From the NCBI GenBank assembly GCA_964385695.1, contig CAYLQA010000003.1, forward strand, positions 1 to 64,000: a DNA stretch of 64,000 bases. The letters are read 5' to 3'. Made by a program: the position numbers and the translations under genes. Under the pieces are notes generated by a model that was not told where the DNA came from, did no database searches, and saw only the letters and a program-made list of their open reading frames with translations. The first letter of the stretch is position 1. The number at the start of each line of letters is the position of its first letter. This document shows, in pieces, positions 37,414 through 45,624 of this stretch. The DNA is from CAYLQA01 sp964385695 (lineage in GTDB: Bacteria; Desulfobacterota; Desulfobulbia; Desulfobulbales; Desulfurivibrionaceae).

Positions 37414-38943
37414 TTACAGCTTATCGACCACTACCTTATAGGTAGGATCTTCCAATACATTGACCACGATTATTTTTTCCGCATTCTTCAACAGTTTTTT
37501 GCAATCAGGACTCAGGTGCTTGAGGTGTATTTTTTTTCCAACCTTACGATAGCGTTCCGTTATTTTGTTCAATGCTTCGATTGCAGACATGTCAACAACA
37601 CGGCTTTCTTCGAAATCGATTACAACCTCATCAGGGTCATTCATTACATCGAATTTTTCATTAAAAACAGTCACAGAGCCAAAAAACAGCGGTCCGTATA
37701 TTTCATAATGTTTTACCCCGTCGTCATCGATCCGTTTTCTTGCCCGAATACGTTTGGCGTTGTCCCAGGAAAATACCAAGGCGGAGATGATTACACCCAC
37801 CACAACTGCCAAGGCAAGATTATGCAGGAGTACGGTAACCAAAGTTACCAATATCATGACGAAGATATCTGATTTCGGCATTCTGCTAAAGGTGCGCAGG
37901 CTTGCCCACTCAAAGGTGCCGATTGCCACCATTATCATCAAACCGGTCAAGGCGGCCATGGGAAGTTTCTCAACTAAATTTGCCCCGAACATAATAAATA
38001 CCAGGAGCATGATGGCAGCGACAATGCCGGATAATCGGGCCCTGGCACCATTGGAAACGTTGATCAGACTCTGACCGAGCATTGCGCAACCACCCATTCC
38101 CGAGAAAACACCAGAGAGGATATTTGCCGTTCCCTGGGCGATGGCCTCTTTGTTTCCTATCCCGCGGGTTTCTGTGATCTCGTCAATAATATTGAGTGTC
38201 AGTAAACTTTCGATCAAGCCAACACCGGCCACAATAGCAGCGTATGGGAAGATTATGCGAAGCGTCTCAAAGCTCAGCGGGATATTCGGCAGATGAAAAG
38301 GAGGGAACCCTCCCTTGATGGAGGCAATATCGCCCACTGTTTTTGTATCAATATCAAAACCCAGCACAATTGCGAATACAGTCAAGATCGCGCAGAGCGA
38401 GGCAGGCACAGCCTTTGTCAGTTTGGGCAAACCCCAAATGATCAACATGGTTACCAGGACCAATCCCAGCAAAACGTACAACGGGGCACCGCTTAACCAG
38501 TTGCCTGCCGGATCTTTAAATTGGTCTAATTGCGATGTGAAAATGATAATAGCGAGTCCATTCACAAAACCGAAGATCACCGGATGCGGAACCAAGCGCA
38601 TAAGTTTACCCAAGCGCAAAGCACCGGCTGCAAACTGAATTACACCGGCCAGGACAACGGCGGCAAAAACATATTCCACCCCGTGGGACTTGGCTAAGGC
38701 AACAATAACCACGGCAACCGCACCGGTTGCGCCGGAAATCATGCCTGGGCGTCCACCAAATATGGAAGTGACCAGCCCCAAAACAAAGGCTGAATACAGA
38801 CCGGTTAATGGCGACAAGCCAGCGATCAGGGCAAATGCTATGGCTTCAGGGACCAAGGCAATGGCAACGGTTAAGCCAGATAAAACTTCTGTTTTGTAAT
38901 TGACAGTTTGCGATGAATCAAAGATGTGAAAATATTTTTTCAT
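37414..38943 (-). CDS. SulP-family anion transporter with STAS domain
   Basis: A 509-residue integral membrane protein. The transporter domain shows SulP/SLC26 signatures (GLTVAIALVPEAIAFALIAGLSPLTGLY, GATGAVAVV) and at least ten hydrophobic segments. The C-terminal cytoplasmic STAS domain starts near 405 (DDGVKHYEIYGPLFFGS) and has DFEESRVVDMSAIEALNKI. Substrates in the family are sulfate, bicarbonate and related anions; sulfate is plausible if the host is a sulfur-metabolising bacterium. It is encoded alone. Confidence 0.9.
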   Translation of the reverse strand: MKKYFHIFDSSQTVNYKTEVLSGLTVAIALVPEAIAFALIAGLSPLTGLYSAFVLGLVTSIFGGRPGMISGATGAVAVVIVALAKSHGVEYVFAAVVLAGVIQFAAGALRLGKLMRLVPHPVIFGFVNGLAIIIFTSQLDQFKDPAGNWLSGAPLYVLLGLVLVTMLIIWGLPKLTKAVPASLCAILTVFAIVLGFDIDTKTVGDIASIKGGFPPFHLPNIPLSFETLRIIFPYAAIVAGVGLIESLLTLNIIDEITETRGIGNKEAIAQGTANILSGVFSGMGGCAMLGQSLINVSNGARARLSGIVAAIMLLVFIMFGANLVEKLPMAALTGLMIMVAIGTFEWASLRTFSRMPKSDIFVMILVTLVTVLLHNLALAVVVGVIISALVFSWDNAKRIRARKRIDDDGVKHYEIYGPLFFGSVTVFNEKFDVMNDPDEVVIDFEESRVVDMSAIEALNKITERYRKVGKKIHLKHLSPDCKKLLKNAEKIIVVNVLEDPTYKVVVDKL

Positions 38944-39155
38944 AAAAATCCAAAGAAATTAGTTTTTAGTAAACAAAAGAAACACGTGTCCCGGTGGAGA
39001 TAAGTAAGGTGCTGATTTAAATGGGGAAAACTAAATAAGATAGTACAACTGTGGATAACCTGGGCAGGTTGTAAATCAAATGTTTTTCATTTAAGAGGGG
39101 CGCAAAACTAACACACTTCCAGCTTTAAGCAAGGATTATTTAATGCAGGCTTAAG

Positions 39156-39203
39156 TTGACACCAATAAGTACGTGTTGTATATTTTGTACATAAAGTACA
39201 AAA
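39156..39203 (+). promoter_or_regulatory. Toxin-antitoxin promoter and operator
   Basis: TTGACA at 39156-39161, a 17-nt spacer and TATATT at 39179-39184 form a strong sigma-70 promoter. A perfect palindrome TTTTGTAC-ATAAA-GTACAAAA at 39183-39203 overlaps the -10 end and start region. This fits autorepression by the antitoxin encoded 12 nt downstream. Confidence 0.8.
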
Positions 39204-39214
39204 GGGGGTGGCGC

Positions 39215-39466
39215 ATGACCACTACAATTTCTACCGCAGATGCCAGAAAAAATTTCGCTGATATTGTTAACAAGGTTGCTTACGGCAAGGAGCCTATTGT
39301 TTTGACCCGGCGAGGACAAGAGATTGCTGCTTTGGTTTCGATTGATGAGCTTCAATTGCTTCAACAGATTGAAGACCATATTGACATTGAAGACGCTAAA
39401 AAAGCCCTTGCGGAACCTGGTGACAATGTTTCGGCCAAAGAGGTTTGGAAGCAGCTGGGGCTGTAG
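39215..39466 (+). CDS. Phd/YefM-family antitoxin
   Basis: An 83-residue antitoxin with the Phd/YefM pattern STADARKNFADIVNKVAYGKEPIVLTRRGQEIAALVS, an N-terminal DNA-binding domain, and an acidic C-terminal tail that would wrap the toxin. GGGGGTGG lies before the ATG at 39215. It neutralises the RelE-like toxin whose gene starts 3 nt after its stop, and probably represses its own promoter at the overlapping palindrome. Confidence 0.9.
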   Translation: MTTTISTADARKNFADIVNKVAYGKEPIVLTRRGQEIAALVSIDELQLLQQIEDHIDIEDAKKALAEPGDNVSAKEVWKQLGL

Positions 39467-39469
39467 CAT

Positions 39470-39739
39470 ATGCAGTACTCTGTAGAATTTCGGCCTGCGG
39501 TGTTGAAAAGCTTGAAGCGGTTTCCCAAACGGGATTTGGTACGAATTAAGAAGAAAATTGAAGAGCTTGGTAGCAGCCTGCCGGACCCAAGTACAACCAA
39601 GATGAAAGGGAATAACCCGTTTCATAAAGTGCGATCCGGCGATTACCGTATAGTATATGAAATTCATGACGATACAGTGGTTATTTTGGTTGTGAAAGTC
39701 GGGCACCGAAAAGACGCGCGTGCTGGCCAGTCAGCTTGA
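39470..39739 (+). CDS. RelE/ParE-superfamily toxin
   Basis: An 89-residue toxin of the RelE type (FRPAVLKSLKRFPKRDLVRIKKKI, NPFHKVRSGDYRIVYEI, VVKVGHRKD). RelE toxins cleave mRNA in the ribosome. Basic catalytic-type residues (Lys, Arg55, Arg60 region and Arg near the end) are present. The last residues, DARAGQSA, are unusual for the family and overlap a truncated attC-like half-site, which suggests that the 3' end was rebuilt when the neighbouring island joined. Confidence 0.88.
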   Translation: MQYSVEFRPAVLKSLKRFPKRDLVRIKKKIEELGSSLPDPSTTKMKGNNPFHKVRSGDYRIVYEIHDDTVVILVVKVGHRKDARAGQSA

Positions 39740-39755
39740 TTGACTTGTTATAAGC
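39721..39755 (-). other. Half attC-like site at end of island unit B
   Basis: Read on the minus strand, GCTTATAAC (39755-39747, overlapping the stop of the upstream gene) is followed by AAGTCAATCAAGCTGAC, like the R''-L'' half of an attC site. GCTTATAAC is the exact complement of the TTATAAGC found at the 5' end of the same unit (41057-41050), as expected for an integron cassette. The second half is missing. Confidence 0.55.
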
Positions 39756-41037
39756 TTATTTGGTATATAATTTCCGAAAAAGAGTTTTGTACTATTTTCC
39801 AGCTACCATTTGGTTGGCCACGCATTAGTGGGTTTCCCTCTGCGTCTTGGTATATTGCTCTAACAGAAGCTTGTTTTTCTTTAGCGCCTTCTTCAGAATC
39901 AAAGCTGAGTGAGACATTTACTTGCGTGGCAGCAGCAGCTTGGTCCTCAATAGACTCAACAGTATGCGATAATGGGGTATAATGACCAAAATCTTCTCTT
40001 GCCCTCCCTGCTTTCTTGCTAGCAGGGAGATCGTAAAAATAGAGTAGTCTTTCAGCTAGTAAGCCATAGCGTTTTTTAGTCCAATTGTAGATAAATTCAC
40101 TCACTGCGTATTCTGGTGAATCAATGGGTAATTCGCTAAATGGTCCAGAGTGCGGAAGATACAATAAATTTGTGCTTATTCGTGGTTTCCACTCCTCAAG
40201 CAGTGCCTTTTGTTTTTGATTTTCGACCAAGCTATTTAGTAGTTCTTTCCAGGTGACTTGCTTGGGGATTTTGGGTTCTTTTTTTCCTTCAGCTAGTGCT
40301 GCCGCCCAGTCTCGTGTTGCGAATATTGCTGCCCAACACTTTGCGGCCACAATATGATTATCAAATGCTAATTCACGACCATGCAATATGCCGTTACGGA
40401 AGGGGAGTGTGATTACTTCATCATTTGTTTTCTTTCTGCCTTTCCTCATTAAGCTTGCCAAGCTTTGAAGTCCTGTTTCATGGGCCGCAATGCAGTCCCA
40501 AGCTGTCATGTCTGAAGATTTTGCAAAAAAACCAACATGATTTGAGATATCATTGGCAAGCCCATCAAGAAGACTAAGAAGAAGGGGAATGCATGCATGG
40601 TAACGCTGAGCCAAATAGTCTGTTTTTGCCAATTCTATGAGGCGGAGACGACGACGAAATTCAGGGTGGCTTTTGAATCTTTGAATCCCAAATTCTATTG
40701 TTTCCTTGTTGTAGTAGGTCGCAAGGTGTTCTTCTGCAGCATTAATATCCATACTTTCTGCAATATGGATGGCCTCCTTCATGGCTTCAAGGTTCATTGA
40801 CTCGTACGCAACCCAACCTAAACTACCAAAAAGATCATTAAAACGGTCGGGGACTGCTAATATTTCTGCCTGATCTCTAAGATCCGCGAACCTAGAAAAA
40901 GTATCTTCAAGTTTCGGAAATAATGTTTTAGCAAAAGGAATCGCTTTGTATAGCTTTTCAAGCGACTGAAAAGCCTGGAGTTGCTTTAGAAGCTCAGATG
41001 AAGAGTGATTTTCTATTATTTTGTTAGCATTACTCAT
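39748..41037 (-). CDS. Hypothetical protein with HEPN-like RX4H motif
   Basis: A 429-residue, probably cytoplasmic protein. I do not recognise its family. The middle part is helical and holds a run LLSLLDGLANDISNHVG followed, at 214-220, by RNGILHG. R214-N-G-I-L-H219 fits the RX4-6H active-site motif of HEPN-type RNases, which are common in toxin-antitoxin and abortive-infection systems. AT-rich composition and flanking attC-like ends suggest transfer as an integron cassette. No good ribosome site is seen before the ATG. A defence role is inference. Confidence 0.65.
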   Translation of the reverse strand: MSNANKIIENHSSSELLKQLQAFQSLEKLYKAIPFAKTLFPKLEDTFSRFADLRDQAEILAVPDRFNDLFGSLGWVAYESMNLEAMKEAIHIAESMDINAAEEHLATYYNKETIEFGIQRFKSHPEFRRRLRLIELAKTDYLAQRYHACIPLLLSLLDGLANDISNHVGFFAKSSDMTAWDCIAAHETGLQSLASLMRKGRKKTNDEVITLPFRNGILHGRELAFDNHIVAAKCWAAIFATRDWAAALAEGKKEPKIPKQVTWKELLNSLVENQKQKALLEEWKPRISTNLLYLPHSGPFSELPIDSPEYAVSEFIYNWTKKRYGLLAERLLYFYDLPASKKAGRAREDFGHYTPLSHTVESIEDQAAAATQVNVSLSFDSEEGAKEKQASVRAIYQDAEGNPLMRGQPNGSWKIVQNSFSEIIYQISL

Positions 41038-41049
41038 TTAATTTGTATT

Positions 41050-41117
41050 GCTTATAATGTTGAGTTGGGCGGTTGCGGGGCTGTTCCCGCAATCCGACTC
41101 GAACGTCTTGTTCGGCA
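41050..41117 (-). other. attC-like integron recombination site
   Basis: On the minus strand, directly after the stop of the upstream gene, GCCGAAC (R'') and AAGACGTTCGAGTCGG begin an arm that pairs with CCGCCCAACTCAAC, around a central GCGGG/CCCGC stem. One C is unpaired in the left arm (GTTC-GAG against GTT-GAG), the kind of extrahelical base attC sites use. The order closely parallels attC of aadA-type cassettes. The distal crossover reads ATTATAAG, with A in place of the usual G. Confidence 0.7.
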
Positions 41118-42074
41118 TTAAAAATCCATTTTCATTATTAAGCTTTGATACAACGTTCTATATTCGCTTTCAAGGCTTGCTATTTCTGAAGATAGTTTTT
41201 CGTACTTGTTGTAAAAATTCTCTTCGCTTGTGCTATAATACTGGATTAGATTGTTTGTTGATTCATCATACTTCTTCCATAAACTAGAACTTACTTCTCT
41301 AATTTTGGTTACATCATTAAAAATTTGGTCGTCATTTTTAGATCTTCCATAATTCTCAACATACTGAAATAACTCTTCTGAAAATGATTTCTTACTTTCA
41401 ATAACTTGCAAATACTCTTTTAAATAATCTGTAGATTTGATTACTACCTTGTCATTTTCTGGCAAAGTAGATAGTTTTTCAGCCAATTCAATTTCTTTGT
41501 CTTTTATTAACTCTGCTTTTTGTTGAAAATTACTAAAGAATAAGTTGTTATCTTTGGCATCCTGTGCACTGACAAAATACATGGAAAATCCAATAATTAT
41601 GACAGCAAGAATGTAGGCTTCAAATCCTGCTGTGAATGAATAGGTCCATATTTTTGTAGCATATTTATTTTTATTGATAATTCTTCGCCTATTCCAAAAA
41701 TAGAAAGCTATGAGTAATACTGGAAGAATGATTGAAAACAAAAAACTCATAGCTTTAGCAGCTTCGGACACCCCACCCATTTTTTGCAGGCCAGGGACGA
41801 TTAACGCCAGAAAAAGGAGCCAGCCCCAGCCCCATTTTGGTTTTTGTTGCAATGGGGAGTTAATAGCTATTTCGATGTCTTCGTTCTCAATAAGTTCTGA
41901 GGAGTCGTTTGGCTCAATCTCAACATCCATTGATGAAAGTAAATCTAATGGTTCGTCTGGTTTTTTAAGTACATCTTTAGGTGTTTCTGGAGGATTAGAA
42001 AGCCATTCTCCGCAATGCTTACATTTAATAGCATCATTCTGTATTTCTTCTGCACAGAAAGGACATTTTTTCAA
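41118..42074 (-). CDS. Zinc-ribbon membrane protein with coiled coil
   Basis: A 318-residue protein. Cys4, Cys7, Cys18 and Cys21 form an N-terminal zinc ribbon (CPFC...CKHC). An acidic linker, three predicted membrane helices (about 81-100, 107-128 and 145-166) and a long helical, Glu/Lys/Ser-rich C-terminal region follow. The family is unknown. Its ATG overlaps the stop of the upstream frameshifted gene by 4 nt and its stop is followed at once by an attC-like site, so it is the last gene of a possible integron cassette. Low GC matches the island. Confidence 0.7.
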   Translation of the reverse strand: MKKCPFCAEEIQNDAIKCKHCGEWLSNPPETPKDVLKKPDEPLDLLSSMDVEIEPNDSSELIENEDIEIAINSPLQQKPKWGWGWLLFLALIVPGLQKMGGVSEAAKAMSFLFSIILPVLLIAFYFWNRRRIINKNKYATKIWTYSFTAGFEAYILAVIIIGFSMYFVSAQDAKDNNLFFSNFQQKAELIKDKEIELAEKLSTLPENDKVVIKSTDYLKEYLQVIESKKSFSEELFQYVENYGRSKNDDQIFNDVTKIREVSSSLWKKYDESTNNLIQYYSTSEENFYNKYEKLSSEIASLESEYRTLYQSLIMKMDF

Positions 42075-42639
42075 AATTTTATCCTCCGATTAGAATAACT
42101 GAATTCTCTTCTATCTGCCTGAAACCATGATGAACGTAAAGTGTATGTTTTACATTGTTCATGATATTGTTTTACTCGTAAATCTAAGTCAAGTGGAGAA
42201 CTCAATACTTGTAGTGGGAATCTTAAAATGTTTCCTCCTTTCCAGGTAAACAAACCTTTCTTTTCATTCACTTCCACTCCCCAGTAAGGATCATGAATCC
42301 ACCGTTCTTTATCTTTTTCAAGCTGCCTTGCATAGACACGAAGCTCAAGATAATAGATTGCAAAAAGATAATTACGTGTAGGTATTAATTGGTAGTCGAA
42401 TCCAACTTGACTTGTTCTCGTTTTTGGTTTTACGTCGAGATTTCCATAAAACCATTCTTTGCAGACGATTAAGCGGAAGCTGTTAGACCCGAGTACATTC
42501 GCTGTTTTGCATTTAAATCCACAGATATTTGCATGACCATATTCCAATAGTTGCTCGACTTCCTGATCGGGAATTCCAACCCCATTTTTTGCAGGAGTTG
42601 AAGAATTTTGCTTCCGGCTCCATGTTTAGACCAAGCCAT
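42071..42639 (-). pseudogene. Frameshifted hypothetical gene in possible cassette
   Basis: Two minus-strand frames join into one plausible protein of ~189 residues. The first frame starts at ATG 42639 with GGAG 7 nt upstream and reads MAWSKHGAGSKILQLLQKMG. At the A6-TGGGG run (42580-42590) the coding shifts; one extra G would continue as VGIPDQEVEQLLEYGHANICGFKCK and on to the stop at 42071. It is probably a one-base deletion, a sequencing error or a programmed slip. The second frame also has a TTG at 42547. The family is not recognised. The end overlaps the next gene's ATG by 4 nt. Confidence 0.6.
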
Positions 42640-43271
42640 TTTCTTACTCCTTGATTGTCATTAGAAGCCGAATATTGTGTTATCGGGCGCGGGCTAAATA
42701 GATTATAGGCTGCATGCAGTATATTCCAATATGGCCCGCGCCGTATATCGCCATATTGGCCCACACTATCTAATATCCTTTTATATCCAAGATAGTTCAG
42801 AAACACACTACTGGAAAAATACCTAAATACGTGTAGTTCCACACGGAAGAGAGAAAAGATCCTTCCTCTTTATTGATCTTTCCCCTCATTTATCCCAACG
42901 GAAGGTTTGTTTCCCCATTTGTGTCTGGATGTCTCGTTCAACTTGCTGATAATACAGCATTTTTGGTTGCGCTTTTGCGCCGGGATGGAACCTTTTCCCC
43001 GATCACCCCGTTCTTTCATATGAAGCAGCAAATAATCGTTTACGGCATTTATGAATCGTTCGGGCGAAAAATTCGCCATAGAGCCCAGAAGCTGATTTGT
43101 CGGGTGGGAGCATTGCACAGAATGTGGAGGGTTGCTGACTAGAAAGTGGTGGTGTCTGTCTGGCGCTGTTTTTTGCGTGGGGAATTTTATCGAGTGAAAT
43201 TGGGTGGTTAGGGTTGTGGGGGATGTTGGTACCAATCTTGCTAACATTGAGAAACCGAGGGGGCATTACAA
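42640..43271. other. Intergenic region at island edge
   Basis: About 630 nt with no confident gene. TTCGGC on the minus strand (42672-42667) is complementary to the R'' of the attC-like site at the other end of the same unit. Nearby lie a perfect 10-bp inverted repeat CCAATATGGC/GCCATATTGG (42726-42735, 42750-42759) and GGCGCGGGC/GCCCGCGCC arms that could be a decayed attC. A 69-residue minus-strand frame at 42870-43079 (ANFSPERFINAVNDYLLLH) is possible but unsupported. Confidence 0.5.
43226..43242 (+). promoter_or_regulatory. Sigma-54-like promoter
   Basis: TTGGTACCAATCTTGCT keeps the invariant GG-N10-GC spacing and the TTGCT of the -12 box; the -24 box differs from TGGCACG at two positions. 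It lies 30 nt upstream of the ATG of the PilZ-PAS-AAA+ regulator, suggesting sigma-54 control of that gene. Confidence 0.55.
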
Positions 43272-45434
43272 ATGAACCAGATACTAGATAACAGCATTCT
43301 TCGGCAGGTGTACCTTGAGTTACTTCACAAGGGATGCCCTGAGGCAAGTCAACCCGAGACAGGGGGTATGAACTCTGTGCAAAAAAACAGCAGCGATCGT
43401 CGGTCACTTTCCCGCATGCCTTTTAATCTTCTGTTCCGTTTACGTGAAAGCAACAGCAGGCAGACATATGATGCCCATAGTCAAGACATTCACCCCTGCG
43501 GCATTCAGGTTGAGACGGATGCCCCGATTTCTCCGCAGATGGAGATCGAGGTGTGGCCCGATGATCAAAACGTGGACTCTTCCTTTGTTCATGGTGAAAT
43601 ATGCTGGGTAAAACCAATAAACGGCAGCGGCAAGGTTCGTTGCGGGATCAATTTTAAAAGAAAGGTGGATTGGGCCATTCCGCTCCCCACCCTGGCCAGA
43701 AATTTCAGCCAAATGGATGAGGAGCTTAACTTTGCTCCGTCTGATTTTATCCTGGACTCCATTCTTGATGGGGTGTTCAGCGTGGATCACAGCTGGAAGA
43801 TAACCTCCTTTAACAAGGCCGCCGAGTTGCTCACCGGCTGGAAAAAGGAGGATGCCATCGGCAAGACCTGTCAGGAGGTGTTTAAATCAAGCTCCTGCGG
43901 TAAAGACTGTGTCTTGGGGCAAAGTGTTGCCACGGGCAAGTCCGTGGAGAACAAATCCGTGTTCATCACCCATGTCAGCGGCAAGCAGATGGGGGCAACC
44001 ATCAGCGCCATGCCGTTAAAAGATAAAAAAGGCAAGGTGGTTGGCGGCGTGCAGATCTTTCGCGGGGTTAAGGCGGTTATGGACCGCGGCTTGATCCTGG
44101 ATAACATTGCCGACGGCGTTTTTACCGTGGACACCCAGTGGCGGATCACCTCCTTTAATAAGGCTGCCGAACGTATTACCGGTATTCCCAGGGAAGACGC
44201 GCTGGGAAAATCATGCAGTGAAATTTTTCATGCCAGCATATGTGGCGAATCATGCGCCATAGCCCATAGTATCAGCACCGGAAAGCCGGAGACCAACCGT
44301 TGTATCCATATTAAAAATGTGGACATGGCGAAAATTCCGGTCAGTATCTGCGCCGCTCCTCTGTACGACAACGAGGGTAATCTCATCGGCGGTGTAGAGA
44401 CCTTCAGGGATCTTCGCGTGGTCAAGGCTTTACAGAAACGCTTATACAGGAGGGACTGTATGGGAGAGGTAGTAAGTAAAAGCCCGGCCATGAAGAAGAT
44501 TTTTGAGATTCTGCCCCAGATTGCCCAGTCCGAGAGCAATGTTTTGCTTCTCGGTGAGTCAGGCACGGGTAAGGAGCTTTTTGCCCGCTCCCTGCACGAC
44601 ATGAGTGATCGCGCCAAGGGGCCGTTTATTGCTGTGAATTGCGGTGCTTTGCCCGACAGCCTGCTTGAGTCCGAGTTGTTCGGCAGCATGGCAGGGGCTT
44701 ACACAGATGCCAAGCAAGACCGTAAGGGCCGTTTTGCCGCGGCCGAGGGGGGGACTATTTTCCTAGACGAGATCGGTGATATCTCGCAGGCCATGCAGGT
44801 GAAACTGCTCCGGGTTTTAGAGGCAAAATGCTATGAGCCGCTTGGTTCTTCAAAGTCGATCCAGGCCGATGTCCGTATCGTGGCCGCCACCAACAGGGAT
44901 TTGGACAAGGCCGTGCAGGAAGGTGCCTTTCGGGATGATCTTTTTTATCGCCTGAACGTGGCGAAAATGCTGTTGCCGCCTTTAAAAGAACGGATTTGCG
45001 ATATCCCGCTTTTGGCAGACCATTTTGTCGAAAAGCTGAACCAGGAAAAGGATCGCGACATCGGCGGTATCTCCGAAGAAGGGTTGCGGGTGCTCATGGG
45101 CTATGATTATCCGGGCAATGTGCGGGAGTTGCAGAACATTATCGAGTATGCCTTTATCCTTTGCCCCGGTGGCATGATCCAGCCGCAGCATCTGCCTTCG
45201 CCCTTGTCAAATAGCCGTGCTGCGGCATCGCCCAGTGATTATGACCCCAAAAAGGCGATGCCCCTTTCCGAGATTGAAAAGCGGGCAATCTCCTCCTCGC
45301 TGACCCGCAATAACTGGAAACGTATGGCGACCTGCAAGGAGCTGGGGATCTCAAAAGATACGCTGCGCCGCAAAATCTCCCATTATGGTTTGATAGAGCG
45401 CGACGGCACACTGGATATGATGGGGTTTGATTAG
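43272..45434 (+). CDS. PilZ-PAS-PAS-AAA+-Fis regulator with altered GAFTGA loop
   Basis: A 720-residue cytoplasmic regulator. A PilZ-like domain (RRSLSR at 43-48, DIHPCGIQ) could bind c-di-GMP. Two PAS domains follow (SILDGVFSVDHSWKITSFNKAAE and NIADGVFTVDTQWRITSFNKAAE), each with a cysteine group (FKSSSCGKDC, FHASICGESC) that might bind a metal or sense redox. The AAA+ domain has LGESGTGKE and FLDEIGD, and a Fis-type helix-turn-helix ends the protein. The sigma-54 contact loop reads GAYTDA (475-480) rather than GAFTGA. There is no receiver domain. Confidence 0.88.
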   Translation: MNQILDNSILRQVYLELLHKGCPEASQPETGGMNSVQKNSSDRRSLSRMPFNLLFRLRESNSRQTYDAHSQDIHPCGIQVETDAPISPQMEIEVWPDDQNVDSSFVHGEICWVKPINGSGKVRCGINFKRKVDWAIPLPTLARNFSQMDEELNFAPSDFILDSILDGVFSVDHSWKITSFNKAAELLTGWKKEDAIGKTCQEVFKSSSCGKDCVLGQSVATGKSVENKSVFITHVSGKQMGATISAMPLKDKKGKVVGGVQIFRGVKAVMDRGLILDNIADGVFTVDTQWRITSFNKAAERITGIPREDALGKSCSEIFHASICGESCAIAHSISTGKPETNRCIHIKNVDMAKIPVSICAAPLYDNEGNLIGGVETFRDLRVVKALQKRLYRRDCMGEVVSKSPAMKKIFEILPQIAQSESNVLLLGESGTGKELFARSLHDMSDRAKGPFIAVNCGALPDSLLESELFGSMAGAYTDAKQDRKGRFAAAEGGTIFLDEIGDISQAMQVKLLRVLEAKCYEPLGSSKSIQADVRIVAATNRDLDKAVQEGAFRDDLFYRLNVAKMLLPPLKERICDIPLLADHFVEKLNQEKDRDIGGISEEGLRVLMGYDYPGNVRELQNIIEYAFILCPGGMIQPQHLPSPLSNSRAAASPSDYDPKKAMPLSEIEKRAISSSLTRNNWKRMATCKELGISKDTLRRKISHYGLIERDGTLDMMGFD

Positions 45435-45472
45435 TTGAGGATAGAACCTTGAAAAGCTCACTCCTCTCGTTG

Positions 45473-45598
45473 CAGATAAGACAGGCTTCGAGTTGCGGGG
45501 GGAGTGATCGTATAACGTAAAGAGCAATTTCCGTACTTGGCGAAACTGCCTGTGGCTCGAAGCCTTAGCCTGCTGCCTGTTAAGGTGCTTATCTGTCA
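45473..45598. repeat. Long imperfect inverted repeat between convergent genes
   Basis: AGGCTTCGAG (45483-45492) pairs perfectly with CTCGAAGCCT (45556-45565), and the outer CAGATAAG..ACAGG pairs with CCTGTTAAG..CTTATCTGT further out. The right arm carries extra bases. It lies between the convergent regulator and kinase genes; it may end transcription from both sides or be a small mobile-repeat remnant. Confidence 0.5.
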
Positions 45599-45624
45599 CA
45601 GGTATTTTTTAGACCTGGGAGAAG

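Noticed and set aside
42513..42842. A 109-residue minus-strand frame at the island edge
   Set aside because: It overlaps the better supported frameshifted gene and contains the attC-like and inverted-repeat DNA; no ribosome site or family signal.
42870..43079. A short minus-strand gene starting MANFSPERF
   Set aside because: Weak ribosome site, no recognisable family, and it lies in a decayed-looking region; noted only within the gap description.
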